Shown: positions 54,901 through 64,000 of the stretch, one piece after another
Layout of the letters: each line of letters begins with the position of its first letter
Numbering within the stretch: position 1 is the first letter of the stretch
Assembly: GCA_037903475.1 (NCBI GenBank)
Contig: JBAJFG010000538.1
Span: 806,001-870,000, forward strand
Length of the DNA stretch: 64,000 nt
Origin: Ancylostoma caninum
Taxonomy: Eukaryota; Nematoda; Chromadorea; Rhabditida; Ancylostomatidae
Reading direction: 5' to 3'
Program-made: the position numbers and the translations under genes
The notes under the pieces: generated by a model
Database searches by the model: none
What the model was told of the DNA's origin: nothing
What the model saw: only the letters and a program-made list of their open reading frames with translations

Positions 54901-57900
54901 ATCAGTAACTATTACTGCCGTTATCAGCACGCCACGACAGCACATTTCGATGGGCTGACCGCGGACCTTTCGCGGGCTGACCGCCCACCTATAATTGGCC
55001 GACCGCGCTCAGTTATTTGGCTGATCCCAGAGTTGGCTACGGTCCGCTAAATATTGACACCGCGGTCAGCCCGCTTCATTGTCTGAGCAGAACCATCCGT
55101 GCTCCCGTTTATCCTCGTCATGAATGCCATTACGGAAGGTATTCGAAACGCTATCCCGTGGACACTTTTATTACCTATGACATCATGGCGGCTGAACTTG
55201 AACACTAAATGCAAACATGGCACGATTGGTCGACTACCTTCGTTCTGAAGCTAAATATGATGAAAATGAAATATGTACTTGACGACGGAGAAGCGGAAGC
55301 AGGGAAGGTACGTGCAAACAGTGAAGAATTCTGATGCTTTCCCCTCGATAAAACGCAGTAGTGCTTCCCAGCCCCACTAGCTAAATACTGTATCTATCAG
55401 ATAATCTTGAGGATTTAGTGGACACATTACAGATAGCCTCGATAAACAGCGTTGTTTTCATCGTGTCATGGTTGTCATAGCTAATCTCCGGTACAGAACA
55501 ATTTTTATAGAGTGTGTGATTCAGCAATACAAACATATACCTACTTCTGGAATTCGCTCGAATTTCCTCCAGTTGTCCGCTGTTCAACATATCTTGTACG
55601 GTAGCTGCCTCTTCGAAGAGGATTTTACGGGTGACCGTGACTCCGTGTCGCTTCAGTACTGGCTCGAACGCCATTAACTTTTCGTACGCGGATGCGCCAA
55701 CATTGGATACCAGTGAAACCTGAAGGAATATTCTGAAAAAGGTCATAGTGGAGTAGGGCCATATATAGCAAACACATTTCCTGGACATCTTTCCAACCCC
55801 CATGGCGAAACCGTGGGTGAAGAGAAATCACAATTCCTTTTCTGAGCGATTGTTTGCAAAGTTAGTGATATGCACACGTGTTCAATCCAAATCCATCACT
55901 GAGGAACCCTACAGTGCTTAAGGCTTACATAGACTCACAAAACGGAAGCAAATCAGTAAAATGGTCAAAGATCATCAAACTTGCCAACTTCCAAAATGAA
56001 GCTGGCTCTTTTTAATTTGATCAGGGTTGAGCTTCAATTGCTGCACGTAAACGTAAGACACATCACCAGCGAGATCGATTTCTCTTTCACAAAAGACTTC
56101 AAATGCAGTGGAATATCGGACGTTTTCAATGCAAATTTAGTATAAAACCACATTTTTTCTTCATTCTTTCCCAAACAATCTGCGCAGGAAATGGGGAAAA
56201 TCCGCTACTATTTACGCGTTGCCTATCCAATACTAGCCCTTCACTCCTACGAGGTTTATTCTTTGCCTCACGGGACTGTACACTTTCCCATGCATAGGAT
56301 TCTGTTTTGCATCCTTTGGTTATTGACGCCACTGACGTCAGTTAACGCGAAGATTCTATAGTATCTTCACATATCTAAAATACTAATTTGATGGAGAGAA
56401 CTAGGAAATAATGCATGACTCGTAGGTAGTCCGATGTGATAATCATCGCAGTTACTAATTATAACATCTAATAGCGAAACTGGACTGTAACAAAGGACAC
56501 TGCTCTAAAGTCGGGAATATTCATTTTTTTAAAAGGATTTCTGTCATAATTCAGCATCAATAGCATTAAATTTCACCCAAACAGGGGAATAATGGCGTTA
56601 TAAGTCACGATTTTGTCAATATGTCTAGCCAAGTGCACTCTGTCGCGCCTCAGCTCTACACCGTATAGCGAGAACCGTGACTCATCGGATTACGGTAATC
56701 GCCATCAGCGCGGAAACCCTTCATGTATTGCCGTTCTCGAAATCGAATAAAATCGAAAATGAGGTGAGATTGCCTTCAAGAGCGAACAAAGGTTGAGGGG
56801 GTACGTATTTGGGGCCGTGGAGTTGCACTGTGTGCTTTATTCTGCATGGATTTTGGGTACTCACTGGGTATTAATATCCATTAAATAGAATTTGGAAGTT
56901 GTCACAAGCGCGGAATCCTGCATTGTCTGCTGAGAAACTGTTTTTCTCATTTGACTCTTGAAATTTTGTCGAAAACGCCTCTAGTGTTCAACTGTTTAAG
57001 CTAACCTTAACTTTGAACTTTGGTTTATTTCCCATAAGTTTCAACTTTTCCAGTCAAAGCAACTCACTTTTCTCCATTTGTAGTGCTTTATGAAGGCAAC
57101 TGTAGACTCAGCTATAGTGTTCAAAGTTCTCAGTGAGGTGCGGACTAGAGTTTTATAGATCTGGAATAATATTGAGGCTCTCTATTTTTTTGCACAAGGT
57201 TGTTGAGGTTTTTCGAACCTTCTATAGAAGGACTTACCTTTTTATCAGATAGAACGTTGGCTGTGGCCGTGTATGCAATGATAGGTATGTTCCAGAAGTT
57301 CGCCATCGTCGCTACAGGAATCATTTCTGGAAGATTTATGTTCAAGTAGCTGCTAAGTTTGTGTGCTTCACATCAATATGTTGTGGCATCTACCGATTGC
57401 TTTTCCCTCCCACCATAATGGATCTTTAAGGGTTTTGTGATGCGGGTGTTTTCGCGATAATTGCCCTTGTTTACAATGAGGGATGTGTTTGCTAGTCAAG
57501 GATCACCGTGAATCGTTTAGAATTAATTGATGTAAATTCACGTCTGCATTCAGACTGCCATTACGCATTTTAATTCCCAGTTCTCCTAACGTGAATAAAC
57601 ATTTTGTGGTTCAACAAGTTACGTTGTGTGTTTGGCTCTGTTATTGAAGGAATTTTACATAAAACGTTGTGAACTACATTACTAGTAATCCTTGAAATCC
57701 ATCGAGTCACGAACCAGAGTTGCAATATGGTCCCAGAAATGCGGTCACATGCTCGATATGATAGAGATCTGCCGCTGCTGCCACTCCCTCGAAGGCGTCG
57801 CCGCAGGCATTTCGCGAGATGATCCTGTAATTTCCTTGCGATCATCTTGAGCCGTGCTGAGCACCCCTAAGCTGAGCAGTCTCAGCCAAAACTCACCGAT

Positions 57901-60900
57901 TACTCAGAGATCGCACTATGTCGTTCAGAGAAAGCTTACCAGCTACTAGTACAGAATATGTGGCACTAACAGTAATCTAGAGTACGTGCATGGTAAGTTT
58001 TTTGTTCGATATTAATGTTATCGTGATTCATTTTTTCTCAACTATGTAACTCTGGGCAGAGAACGCACGCGTTCTTTCTGAGCTTAGAGTAACATCGCTT
58101 TGAGGATCACGATAACAGGTGTTCATTGAATTAGGAGATATTAAGAGATAAGGCGATTGGTGAAGTCCTATTTACAAAGGGAAAAATTCAGAACAGCTAC
58201 TCATTCGAGCCAAAGTAACGTTTCATGAAATTATTAATGTAATGGAAAGAATTTATGAAAAAAGAGTTGTTACATGTTGAATCACCAATATTTTTTGCCT
58301 CTGAGTTATTGCTCAAGACCTTTGTAGGCAGTGAGTCGGCTATCAGTGGATGTACAATGGTTCAAGAAGACCATCTGCTCTGAAGCAGCTCAATGCTTCC
58401 TAATTAGGCGCTTCGGAATTTTCAAGGAAAATGTCCCAGTGAAAAAAACTCAAATATTTCAAACCTTCTTTGAAATGGAATTTTTCCCAGCATTTCGAGA
58501 ATCTTTCTATGCTCCGTTGAGTGATAAAGAATAAAGAGATTTGATGTGAATGATGGTCGAAGGTCGTATTGATCATCAAATATTGTGAACATGTGGAAGA
58601 TTTTCGATTTCATTGTTTTTGGTGCAAGTCGATTTTATAATAGTTTTGTGATTACAATGCGCCATGCAGCCTGGTACTGTTTTCAGACCGCTTCAATAAA
58701 GATGACAAGTGTTGAATGAATGGAATTGCATGAAACGTTTTTTAAGAATTTTCACTTGGATATTGAGGCTTCAAGTTTCAACCGCTTTATTAGGCGAGCT
58801 TTCGGCGTTGTACCGCTTTTCAAGCCTAGAACAAACAATACATTGCAATGGGAGGAATACATTACAATGGGAGGAGAGGAACAACAGACGTAGAACAAGA
58901 GCGCTTCACCCAGCGGTGGTTGAAAAGCAACTGACAAGATTGGTGCGGGAATAACTAGGAAATCGGTCTCAGTGCTTCAAGCTGTTCAAACCGTGACCTT
59001 AAACTCTGGTGGACGTTCTCAGGCATGGACAAGTGTGCGATGCCGGGAGAAACTGCTCGCAGGGTGAGAACTCGGGTTGTTGAGGGCCCCACGGTGCTCA
59101 TAGAGGCGTTTGTGGAGCGGCCGCAGGGTTCTGCCGACGTAGTTCGGTCCACATCCTTGGCAGGTGATCAGATGAGATCAGCGGAGATGAACAGCTCGAA
59201 GCACTGAGACTGATTTCTTAATTATTCCACCACCAACCTCCTCAGTTGCTTTTCAACCGCCGCTGAGCGAGGCGCTCTTATTTTGCATCTGTTGTTCCTC
59301 TCCTCCCATTATAATGTATTGTATGTTCTAGGCTTGAAAATAGCGGTACCACGCCAAAAGCTCGCCTTATAAAGCGGTTGAAATTTGAAGTTGCAACCAT
59401 CCAACAAGAATTTGCTCGAAACAACAATTTTACCAGCTTTTCATCTACAACTAATTAGCAAGGAAGTGGCGAAAAATAGTATTCTACTAGCTTCTGAAAA
59501 ACTAGTTCCTGATGCGATGCGAAACCAGTTTTTCAAAAGGTGTTAGATAGTTGTTGCAGAGGTTCTGAGTATGAACTGGATACATAAGAGGTTCTTTTCT
59601 TTTGAGGTAGTACCCGCTCCTTTTGAGAGAGGGTCTTCCCATGACACTTGCGTTTGGGTGCGCGGATTGTGAGCATCCTTTCAATTCGGCTATTGAACGG
59701 GAGAATTGGATGGGTTCTCGTCTTTCTTTAGTGTCGGAGCAAATACTGCATACGGTGTGGAACATATTGCCCACTGCAACGACTTTTGTCCTGATAGTGC
59801 TATAGTGGACAATGATGTTTCTATTGCTGGATTCTAAACCATTTTGTCTTGTAAGTGCCCCCACCTATCCTTACGCTTAGAAACGGAAACCAATCTCCCT
59901 CGGCTTCCCCTGGGAAGCGTAATGTGCTCTGTTTGTTCAACCATTCGAAACGGAGCAGTCATCAACATATCTGCAGTAGAGTATTGGCTCGTGCTTTAGT
60001 GCGAGATTTTCGATCTTGGCCATGAAAACTCCTACGGAACTAGGAAGAAGCCGCTGCCCCATAGCAAGTCCTCTGATTGACACGTAGTATTTTTGCGGCC
60101 ATCGAAATATCTTGCAATTCAAGCGCTATGGAGAGTCGTGATGTGAACAATTGAAAAACTATACAAGTTCATGGAGTTGCAGTGCTCCTTGAGGAACTCA
60201 TAAGCCGCCCGAATTGTCGAGTCATTAGATACATTAGTGTATGGAGAGGTGACATCGAACGACTCCATCATACTGTCCCAGTTGGGAGGACTGCATGGGG
60301 ATGGTCGAGAAACACTCTTGTGTTGCAGAGGTGCGCTGAGACGTGGCGAAGAAACTAGTACCAAGTTCAGGAGCCCGGATACCCTATCGGACGCAGCTGA
60401 AGATAAGCGCCACTTTGTATCTTGAAATATCGTTCGAAGAGAGATCATTGGCCGATAGCTTATGGATCTTTAATAGAAGAGACGAAACTGGGCAAACAGG
60501 TAGTTTTAGTCCTAAATGTGCTATGAAGGATGCCTTGAGGTGTGCATTCTTAGCTATTACGACCCATGTGCGATTAAGTTTTTGAAGGGTGATGCCTTCC
60601 TGGAACAAGAGGAAGATCCTTATTTTGGTTAGAAAGTAGTTATAGAAAGCGAAACGGTGCTGTTATTGATGATCAAGAAGGCAATCGTGGCGTGCACGCA
60701 GTTCAGATTGTATGAGACACCTTACCTACCATACACCTGCCGTAATAGCACAGAAATTCAATAAGATGCGCACCATTTCCGTGGAATCAAATGACGGTTT
60801 AAGGTCGGAAAGAAAATCCTCGAGCAGATATAGCCGGAAATATTGTTGAAATAGACGAGAATATTGTTGAAAAAATAAACTGTTGTTACCTTAGAGCTCA

Positions 60901-61245
60901 GTGGTTTCAAAGTCAAGCTAAATTTTCAAGGCTTAGCAATGACTCACTCAATGTCAAAGTCCTCCCCAAGTGTCCCGTCTTCTAAGAGCTCCTTTCTCGA
61001 CAGATCCAGGACTTTCTCATAATTCGGCAGAGCACCAATCGCTCCTATGTGTCCAATAAGCACCTGGGACGAAGTTTAGAAGAATAATAATATTTTAAGC
61101 TGTACGAGTAATTAAAGCTTACAACATTCTTTCGTTTGGAAGAGTTCGTGACAACCTGCGTGAAAACCGCTGGGATTGCCAAGTACAGAAAGAATACAGC
61201 AACAAGTAATTGAGATCGTAGAGCTGTTAGTGAATTCTCCCGCAT
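36955..61245 (-). CDS. Receptor-type guanylyl cyclase (GCY family)
   Basis: This single-pass receptor makes cGMP, in worms typically in sensory neurons. Exons high to low: 61245-61123, 61063-60948, 57824-57715, 57326-57238, 57160-57068, 55719-55545, 50365-50166, 48897-48805, 46867-46720, 45156-45050, 44842-44762, 44080-44001, 43933-43756, 43632-43531, 43362-43222, 42617-42510, 42354-42283, 42252-42126, 42068-41970, 41856-41774, 41703-41601, 41351-41207, 40641-40501, 40433-40310, 40237-40169, 37576-37472, 37405-37274, 37204-37073 and 37017-36955 (1112 aa). Order: signal peptide (aa 1-30), ANF-receptor ectodomain, TM (about 480-502), kinase-homology domain, coiled-coil linker ([13 protein letters not shown]), cyclase domain. 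Metal aspartates ([15 protein letters not shown]), guanine-selecting Glu and Cys ([14 protein letters not shown]) and NMASRM are intact. The kinase domain has TDYG for DFG and no HRD: a pseudokinase. The intron after 46720 starts GC; exon 14 start is uncertain. Confidence 0.94.
38419..39576 (+). mobile_element. mariner transposon, decayed
   Basis: This 1158-bp element lies between TA dinucleotides (38417-38418, 39577-39578). The ends are inverted copies: TTAGGTTGATTCATAATTTC and, reverse complemented, TTAGGTTCATCCATGTTTCT. Transposase remnants on the + strand include [16 protein letters not shown] and, in another frame, [16 protein letters not shown], the mariner DD34D catalytic region. Stops and frameshifts break the frame, so it is inactive. 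It lies in the cyclase intron between exons at 40169 and 37576, antisense to the host gene. Confidence 0.9.
39650..39740 (+). repeat. Interspersed repeat (GCTGAGCACGAATAT family)
   Basis: The block with CACTGAAACTTGGCATAG, GGTGCTGAGCACGAATATCA and CACCGTAACCC recurs, degenerate, at about 39810-39850, 47080-47160 (+), and inverted at about 47385-47450 and 47500-47600. One GCTGAGCACGAATATGACA copy is inside the Helitron at 45735. It is an unclassified nematode repeat. Confidence 0.55.
45511..46246 (+). mobile_element. Non-autonomous Helitron
   Basis: It starts with TC (TCTTTTCTGTACATATAAAA) directly after A and ends with CTAGT directly before T, the A/T target and CTRRT terminus expected of Helitrons. 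The 3' end carries GAGCGAAGCCGGGC upstream of CATACCATCTAGT, close to the usual short 3' hairpin. The 5' third (AGAAATCGCC, CCGATCCGAACCAA, CGGCGGAGGT) is typical of Helitron-like elements in invertebrates. The middle (about 45655-46025) is three tandem copies of a roughly 122-bp unit around CTAGGGTTTTC. No Rep/helicase is encoded. It is in the cyclase intron between exons at 46720 and 45156. Confidence 0.8.
47035..47605. repeat. Inverted cluster of the GCTGATCACGAATAT repeat family
   Basis: A forward copy (about 47060-47160, with GAAACTTTG, GCTGATCACGAATATTACAC and TACTGTAA) faces one partial and one longer inverted copy (about 47385-47450, 47480-47600). The outer copies form an imperfect inverted repeat over about 120 bp. 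It lies in a cyclase intron. No coding potential is seen. Confidence 0.5.
49378..49475 (+). other. Hairpin, about 44-bp imperfect stem, in a cyclase intron
   Basis: The left arm (49378-49420) contains CATTTTGATTACGTTCCA and the right arm (49430-49475) its inverse TGGAATGTAATCAAAATG, with further pairing out to CGTAGGA / TCCTACG. The loop is about 9 nt. Size and few mismatches resemble a pre-miRNA, though a tiny MITE would look the same. It pairs on either strand. Confidence 0.5.
52370..53340. repeat. Minisatellite with about 58-bp monomer and about 287-bp higher-order period
   Basis: The phrase GTATCCTGGCGTTCC recurs, e.g. at 52759, 52818, 53046 and 53104: neighbours are 58-59 bp apart and the pairs repeat 286-287 bp later. 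CACACCTGGGCCACAGCGGACC and CCATCGGTGAACCCGTAT variants fill the monomers. The array covers about 970 bp in the large cyclase intron between exons at 55545 and 50365. Confidence 0.75.
53870..54301 (+). mobile_element. RTE-type non-LTR retroposon fragment, 5' half
   Basis: On the + strand this encodes [20 protein letters not shown], then [14 protein letters not shown] and, after frameshifts, pieces of the reverse transcriptase palm, ending in GVHQDS just before 54302. This is the RTE-clade RT order. Frameshifts and stops make it a pseudogene. It continues at 55088 beyond an inserted element. Confidence 0.75.
54302..55087. mobile_element. Non-autonomous TIR element with GGCTGACCGCGG subterminal array, inserted in RTE
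   Basis: The ends read CTCAGACAATG and CATTGTCTGAG. Next to both ends are degenerate copies of GGCTGACCGCGG: six or seven at 54314-54466 and five or six at 54953-55074, some inverted. The roughly 480-bp centre lacks them and is AT-rich. RTE reverse transcriptase sequence stops at the left border and resumes at the right one, showing the block is an insertion. No transposase is encoded. The target duplication is unclear. Confidence 0.7.
55088..55330 (+). mobile_element. RTE-type retroposon fragment, 3' continuation
   Basis: Directly after the inserted element the + strand encodes [20 protein letters not shown], the next RTE reverse transcriptase block after GVHQDS at 54300. Decayed sequence follows to about 55330. 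Confidence 0.65.
55990..56120 (-). other. Short unassigned minus-strand open frame in a cyclase intron
   Basis: About 43 codons are open on the minus strand (containing [19 protein letters not shown]) between cyclase exons 5 and 6. It is not needed for the cyclase: phase joins directly from 57068 to 55719. It could be a gene fragment or chance. Confidence 0.2.
58762..60608 (-). mobile_element. Penelope-like retroelement, decayed, with RT and GIY-YIG remnants
   Basis: On the minus strand, in order: [14 protein letters not shown] (RT finger region), [29 protein letters not shown], and YCRYVDDC with the RT catalytic YVDD, then a linker with [12 protein letters not shown], and at about 59180-59030 [20 protein letters not shown], a GIY-YIG endonuclease core. 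RT plus GIY-YIG is diagnostic of Penelope-like elements. Frameshifts and stops interrupt it. Two inverted arms (58762-58985 and 59191-59395, about 200 bp) bracket the GIY-YIG part. It lies in the cyclase intron between exons 2 and 3, same strand as the gene. Confidence 0.82.
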
Positions 61246-61789
61246 GTCTAATGAGGGTTTCACTTGCGGTGTTGAACCGCTTTATACCACCGCGACTAAG
61301 CTCCCTCTTCCAAGATTGAATAAACCTCTAAGATCTCGTTGCCTTATCTGCCCAATCAGTTAGAGTACCGTCAGGGAAAGATCGCCTCAGATCCGATAAC
61401 TGCGTATTGCTTAGGCGGCTTAGTGCGACTGCGCATAAACACGCTGTCATGGTAGAAGTACAGTAACCGAGCGGGACTGATGACTAACGCTCTGATTGGA
61501 CAGCTGTTACACTAAGATTTGGAAGCGTCTTTCACGCTATTTTTTCAGGTGTATCACTTTTATTCCTAGTCTTTCTTCTGTATGCCACAAGTAGCGCTTA
61601 CATTTATCCCTGTCGTACACCGAAGCGACCTCCGTGTGGGTTCTTTTACTCAAAGTACGCGAAGAAGAGCGTATCCTTCCGTTATGGACTTCTTGATCAC
61701 AGTCGAAAATTGGTTTAAGGTCATAGTGGCTAAAACTAAAATAATGAGAATATTATTTATTTATTTACCGAATGCTAGGACGGCGTGCC
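61246..61789. other. 5' flank of the guanylyl cyclase gene
   Basis: This is upstream of the cyclase start on the minus strand and should hold its promoter. I can identify no specific site. A TTTA microsatellite lies at about 61755-61776, next to the SINE. Confidence 0.35.
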
Positions 61790-62095
61790 GAACGTATCAA
61801 AACAAAACAGTGGATCAAACAGTGGTACGAGGCTCGCTGCGCACGCACACGATCGATGGTTCGATCCCGCCCGAGGCCAACCAAGCCTTCCATCCCTCCG
61901 GGGTCGGTAAATTGGTACCAGAGGAGTCTGGGAGGATGAAGCACTGACTTGGTACATCGGGTGCCCCCTGCAAGTCATTGTACAGGGCACATACGCATTC
62001 AACGCCTCTACGATGCACAGATGAAGTCGAATGCGTGGCGCATCCCTCGTGACGGGATTGATTAACGCCGACCACTTTATCCTTTATCCATTCAA
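61790..62095 (+). mobile_element. tRNA-derived SINE, copy 2
   Basis: The head has a perfect B box (GGTTCGATCC at about 61858) and an A-box-like CAGTGGTACGAGGCTCG upstream. The body and tail align with the copy at 30108-30392 in the same orientation, so two independent copies define the family. It is preceded by a TTTA tract. Confidence 0.75.
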
Positions 62096-64000
62096 ATATA
62101 TTAGTAGTGTGACTTTCCAAGACAATCCTTTACCCCCCCCCCCCTTTCCAACACAATTCTACCTTAAAACTGCTTGGTCTAGTAGGTATAGAAACCCAAT
62201 TCGAAGATGCTGTGGAACAGTCTTTATTACTTTTCTGAGCATGGAACCCTTTACCCAATGAAAGGGTTACTTATTCTTCTTCCTCAGGAAAATATGACCA
62301 GAACTTTATGTAGAAAAATTCCCTTTCACGCACTATGTTCCATGAGCATTTGAGACTTTCGATTTGCGTTTTCCACTTTACGGGCTTTCGTCCAAAGATC
62401 GAGAACACCGAAAAGACTGGATCCCCTGAATCGTCTGCGTACACTTACCACCCGCACGCATAGCATATGGCCATTTTCCCTTTTTGAACATAGAAAGAAA
62501 CAGCCAGAAATGGTTAAAAGGATGCTTGAATTCACTCTAGCACCATAGTGGTCACCTTACGTTAAAGATGACATGTTTTTCCTAAGTAAGAATCAGGAAC
62601 AGCAGCTTTCCATACACTATCTAACCAGGGCCTGACGCGCGCGGGTGGTAAATGGACGATAATCCCCCTAAACCTCGCTCTTCTGCTACTAAAATAACTT
62701 CTGGGAAAACTTCTGGCTAGGAAACCCTTCCATTCCATTCAATCCGGGAGTAAATATCTTATAGTTCCCGAGTTCACTCTCGCTATGCGAAGATGCGACT
62801 TGATGAGGAAATGCAATGAATTTGAAAGCTTTTCTGTGATCATCTAGTACCTGGCGCTCACACGCACTCTATTGAGCTTTCAGTTGAGCGGAGCTTATTC
62901 GAATTAGACTTCGGATATTCGATGCTCGTTGGTGTTTTCAGCTTCTCGATTTTACTTTAGACCAAGCTCAACCAGAGCGTTGTTCAAGATTGGCCCTGTA
63001 TATATTCTTTCTTGAACGGGATGTTAGTTGAGCATTTGTCCGTACTCTCTAGCAGGAATGACAGAGAATTCGGCTGCGGAATTTCCTGAATTCTAACGAT
63101 ATGTGAGCTTCTAACTACTAGTTTTTTGAAATAGTGACATAATTTGAGTTAATTCATAATTATACCTGTTGTTTTTATCCACTCAATTTTTCACATTTCA
63201 AATTTCTCAGGAGTTTCAGGTTCCTAACTTCCGATCTTCCACTCGCGGCTCTTCCACTCATCCCTGCCATAGGTGAAATAGTTGAAGCAGAGACTGCACC
63301 CCCCCCCCCCCTTCACTTTGGACGCGGTTCTTCCAGACCCTATTCACAACGCGTTGGAATGAATTGGAAAAATGAAGGATAGCACAGTCAACATTCAAAA
63401 TTTCCAAGAAGAGAAGGAGATAGCGCAAAAAGCCTAATTAGAGGGATTTGAGTTACTGCGAAAAGCTCCGTCGTTTGAGGAGCAATTCACGTATTCCGAG
63501 AGCATTTCGTGCACTCTAACTTGGGTGAGGAATAAATCTGTTAGTAGGAAATGAATTGAAAATCGGACAGCCCGAGAAACTGAGAAAAAAAATTCTGTGC
63601 AACTTTGCTATAACTCTGAACTTCTTCTTTACTTGGAGCAGCACGACAGAACTCTTTGAAATCGAGAAAAATAATGGAATTGCTTTTCCTGGTGTTCTAT
63701 CTTCATGTCTGAAATCAAATCGTACATGTCGTATGTAGAAGAGTGGTGGAAGAAATCCCCTATCAGCTGATACCTAATATGCCAAATTCTACCTTAAATT
63801 GTGGAAAGATGGGGAGGAGCCGCCAAACCCCGTACTTTGAATATTTTTGGTTTTCTGTGGCTTGTTCTCTCATAAAGAAATTGCAGAGGACAGGGATACG
63901 TAATCCTCCGCGGAGGCTACAAGTCCTTGCCCTTATCAAAACAATATCGTTCTCAAGAATCTGCTACACCGTGGTCAACTTGAAATTTAATAAGCTCGTC
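62096..64000. other. No recognisable gene; C-rich tracts and foldback relic
   Basis: C-runs lie at about 62132-62144 and 63298-63312, the latter beside a relic (about 63270-63320) of the foldback family at 26197. Open frames are short (60-76 codons) and match nothing I recognise. Confidence 0.55.

Noticed and set aside
58955..59207. 60-65-codon open frames on both strands at 59.0-59.2 kb as small genes
   Set aside because: The third frame on the minus strand is the GIY-YIG core of the Penelope-like element, which explains the open shadows.

Overview
This is nuclear DNA from a nematode, most probably a strongylid (clade V, hookworm-like) worm. The evidence is short multi-exon genes with TTTCAG splice acceptors, acceptor-like sites just upstream of start codons (as expected for spliced-leader trans-splicing), GC-AG introns, copies of the nematode telomere hexamer GCCTAA, and a dense load of mariner, Helitron, RTE, Penelope-like, hAT and SINE sequences. 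Species identity is an inference; nothing in the sequence names it.

Four protein-coding genes could be followed exon by exon with consistent splice phase. From left to right they are: (1) a cationic amino acid transporter of the SLC7/CAT type, + strand, 7627-17352, 15 coding exons, about 590 aa; (2) a DEAH-box splicing helicase orthologous to DHX16/Prp2 (C. elegans mog-4), - strand, 24211-17821, 25 coding exons, about 1012 aa, tail-to-tail with the transporter; (3) a C9orf72 orthologue (C. elegans alfa-1), + strand, about 28150-34020, 17 coding exons, head-to-head with mog-4; (4) a receptor-type guanylyl cyclase (GCY family), - strand, 61245-36955, 29 coding exons over 24 kb, about 1112 aa, tail-to-tail with alfa-1. 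The genes are functionally unrelated (membrane transport, spliceosome remodelling, endolysosomal/autophagy GEF complex, cGMP signalling) and I see no operon.

Much of the rest is mobile DNA. The mog-4/alfa-1 divergent intergenic region holds a 1.66-kb foldback element with a perfect 8-bp target duplication and a small inverted-repeat element built around telomere-like hexamers. Introns of the transporter hold two Tc1-type MITEs, a TIR element with an array of the palindrome CTTGTCGACAAG, and smaller MITEs. The cyclase introns hold a mariner, a non-autonomous Helitron, a higher-order minisatellite, an RTE retroposon split by a second repeat-rich element, a Penelope-like element with RT and GIY-YIG remnants, and a miRNA-like hairpin. 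A hAT MITE lies downstream of alfa-1 and SINE copies lie in an alfa-1 intron and upstream of the cyclase gene. The first 7.6 kb and last 2.7 kb contain no gene I can support.
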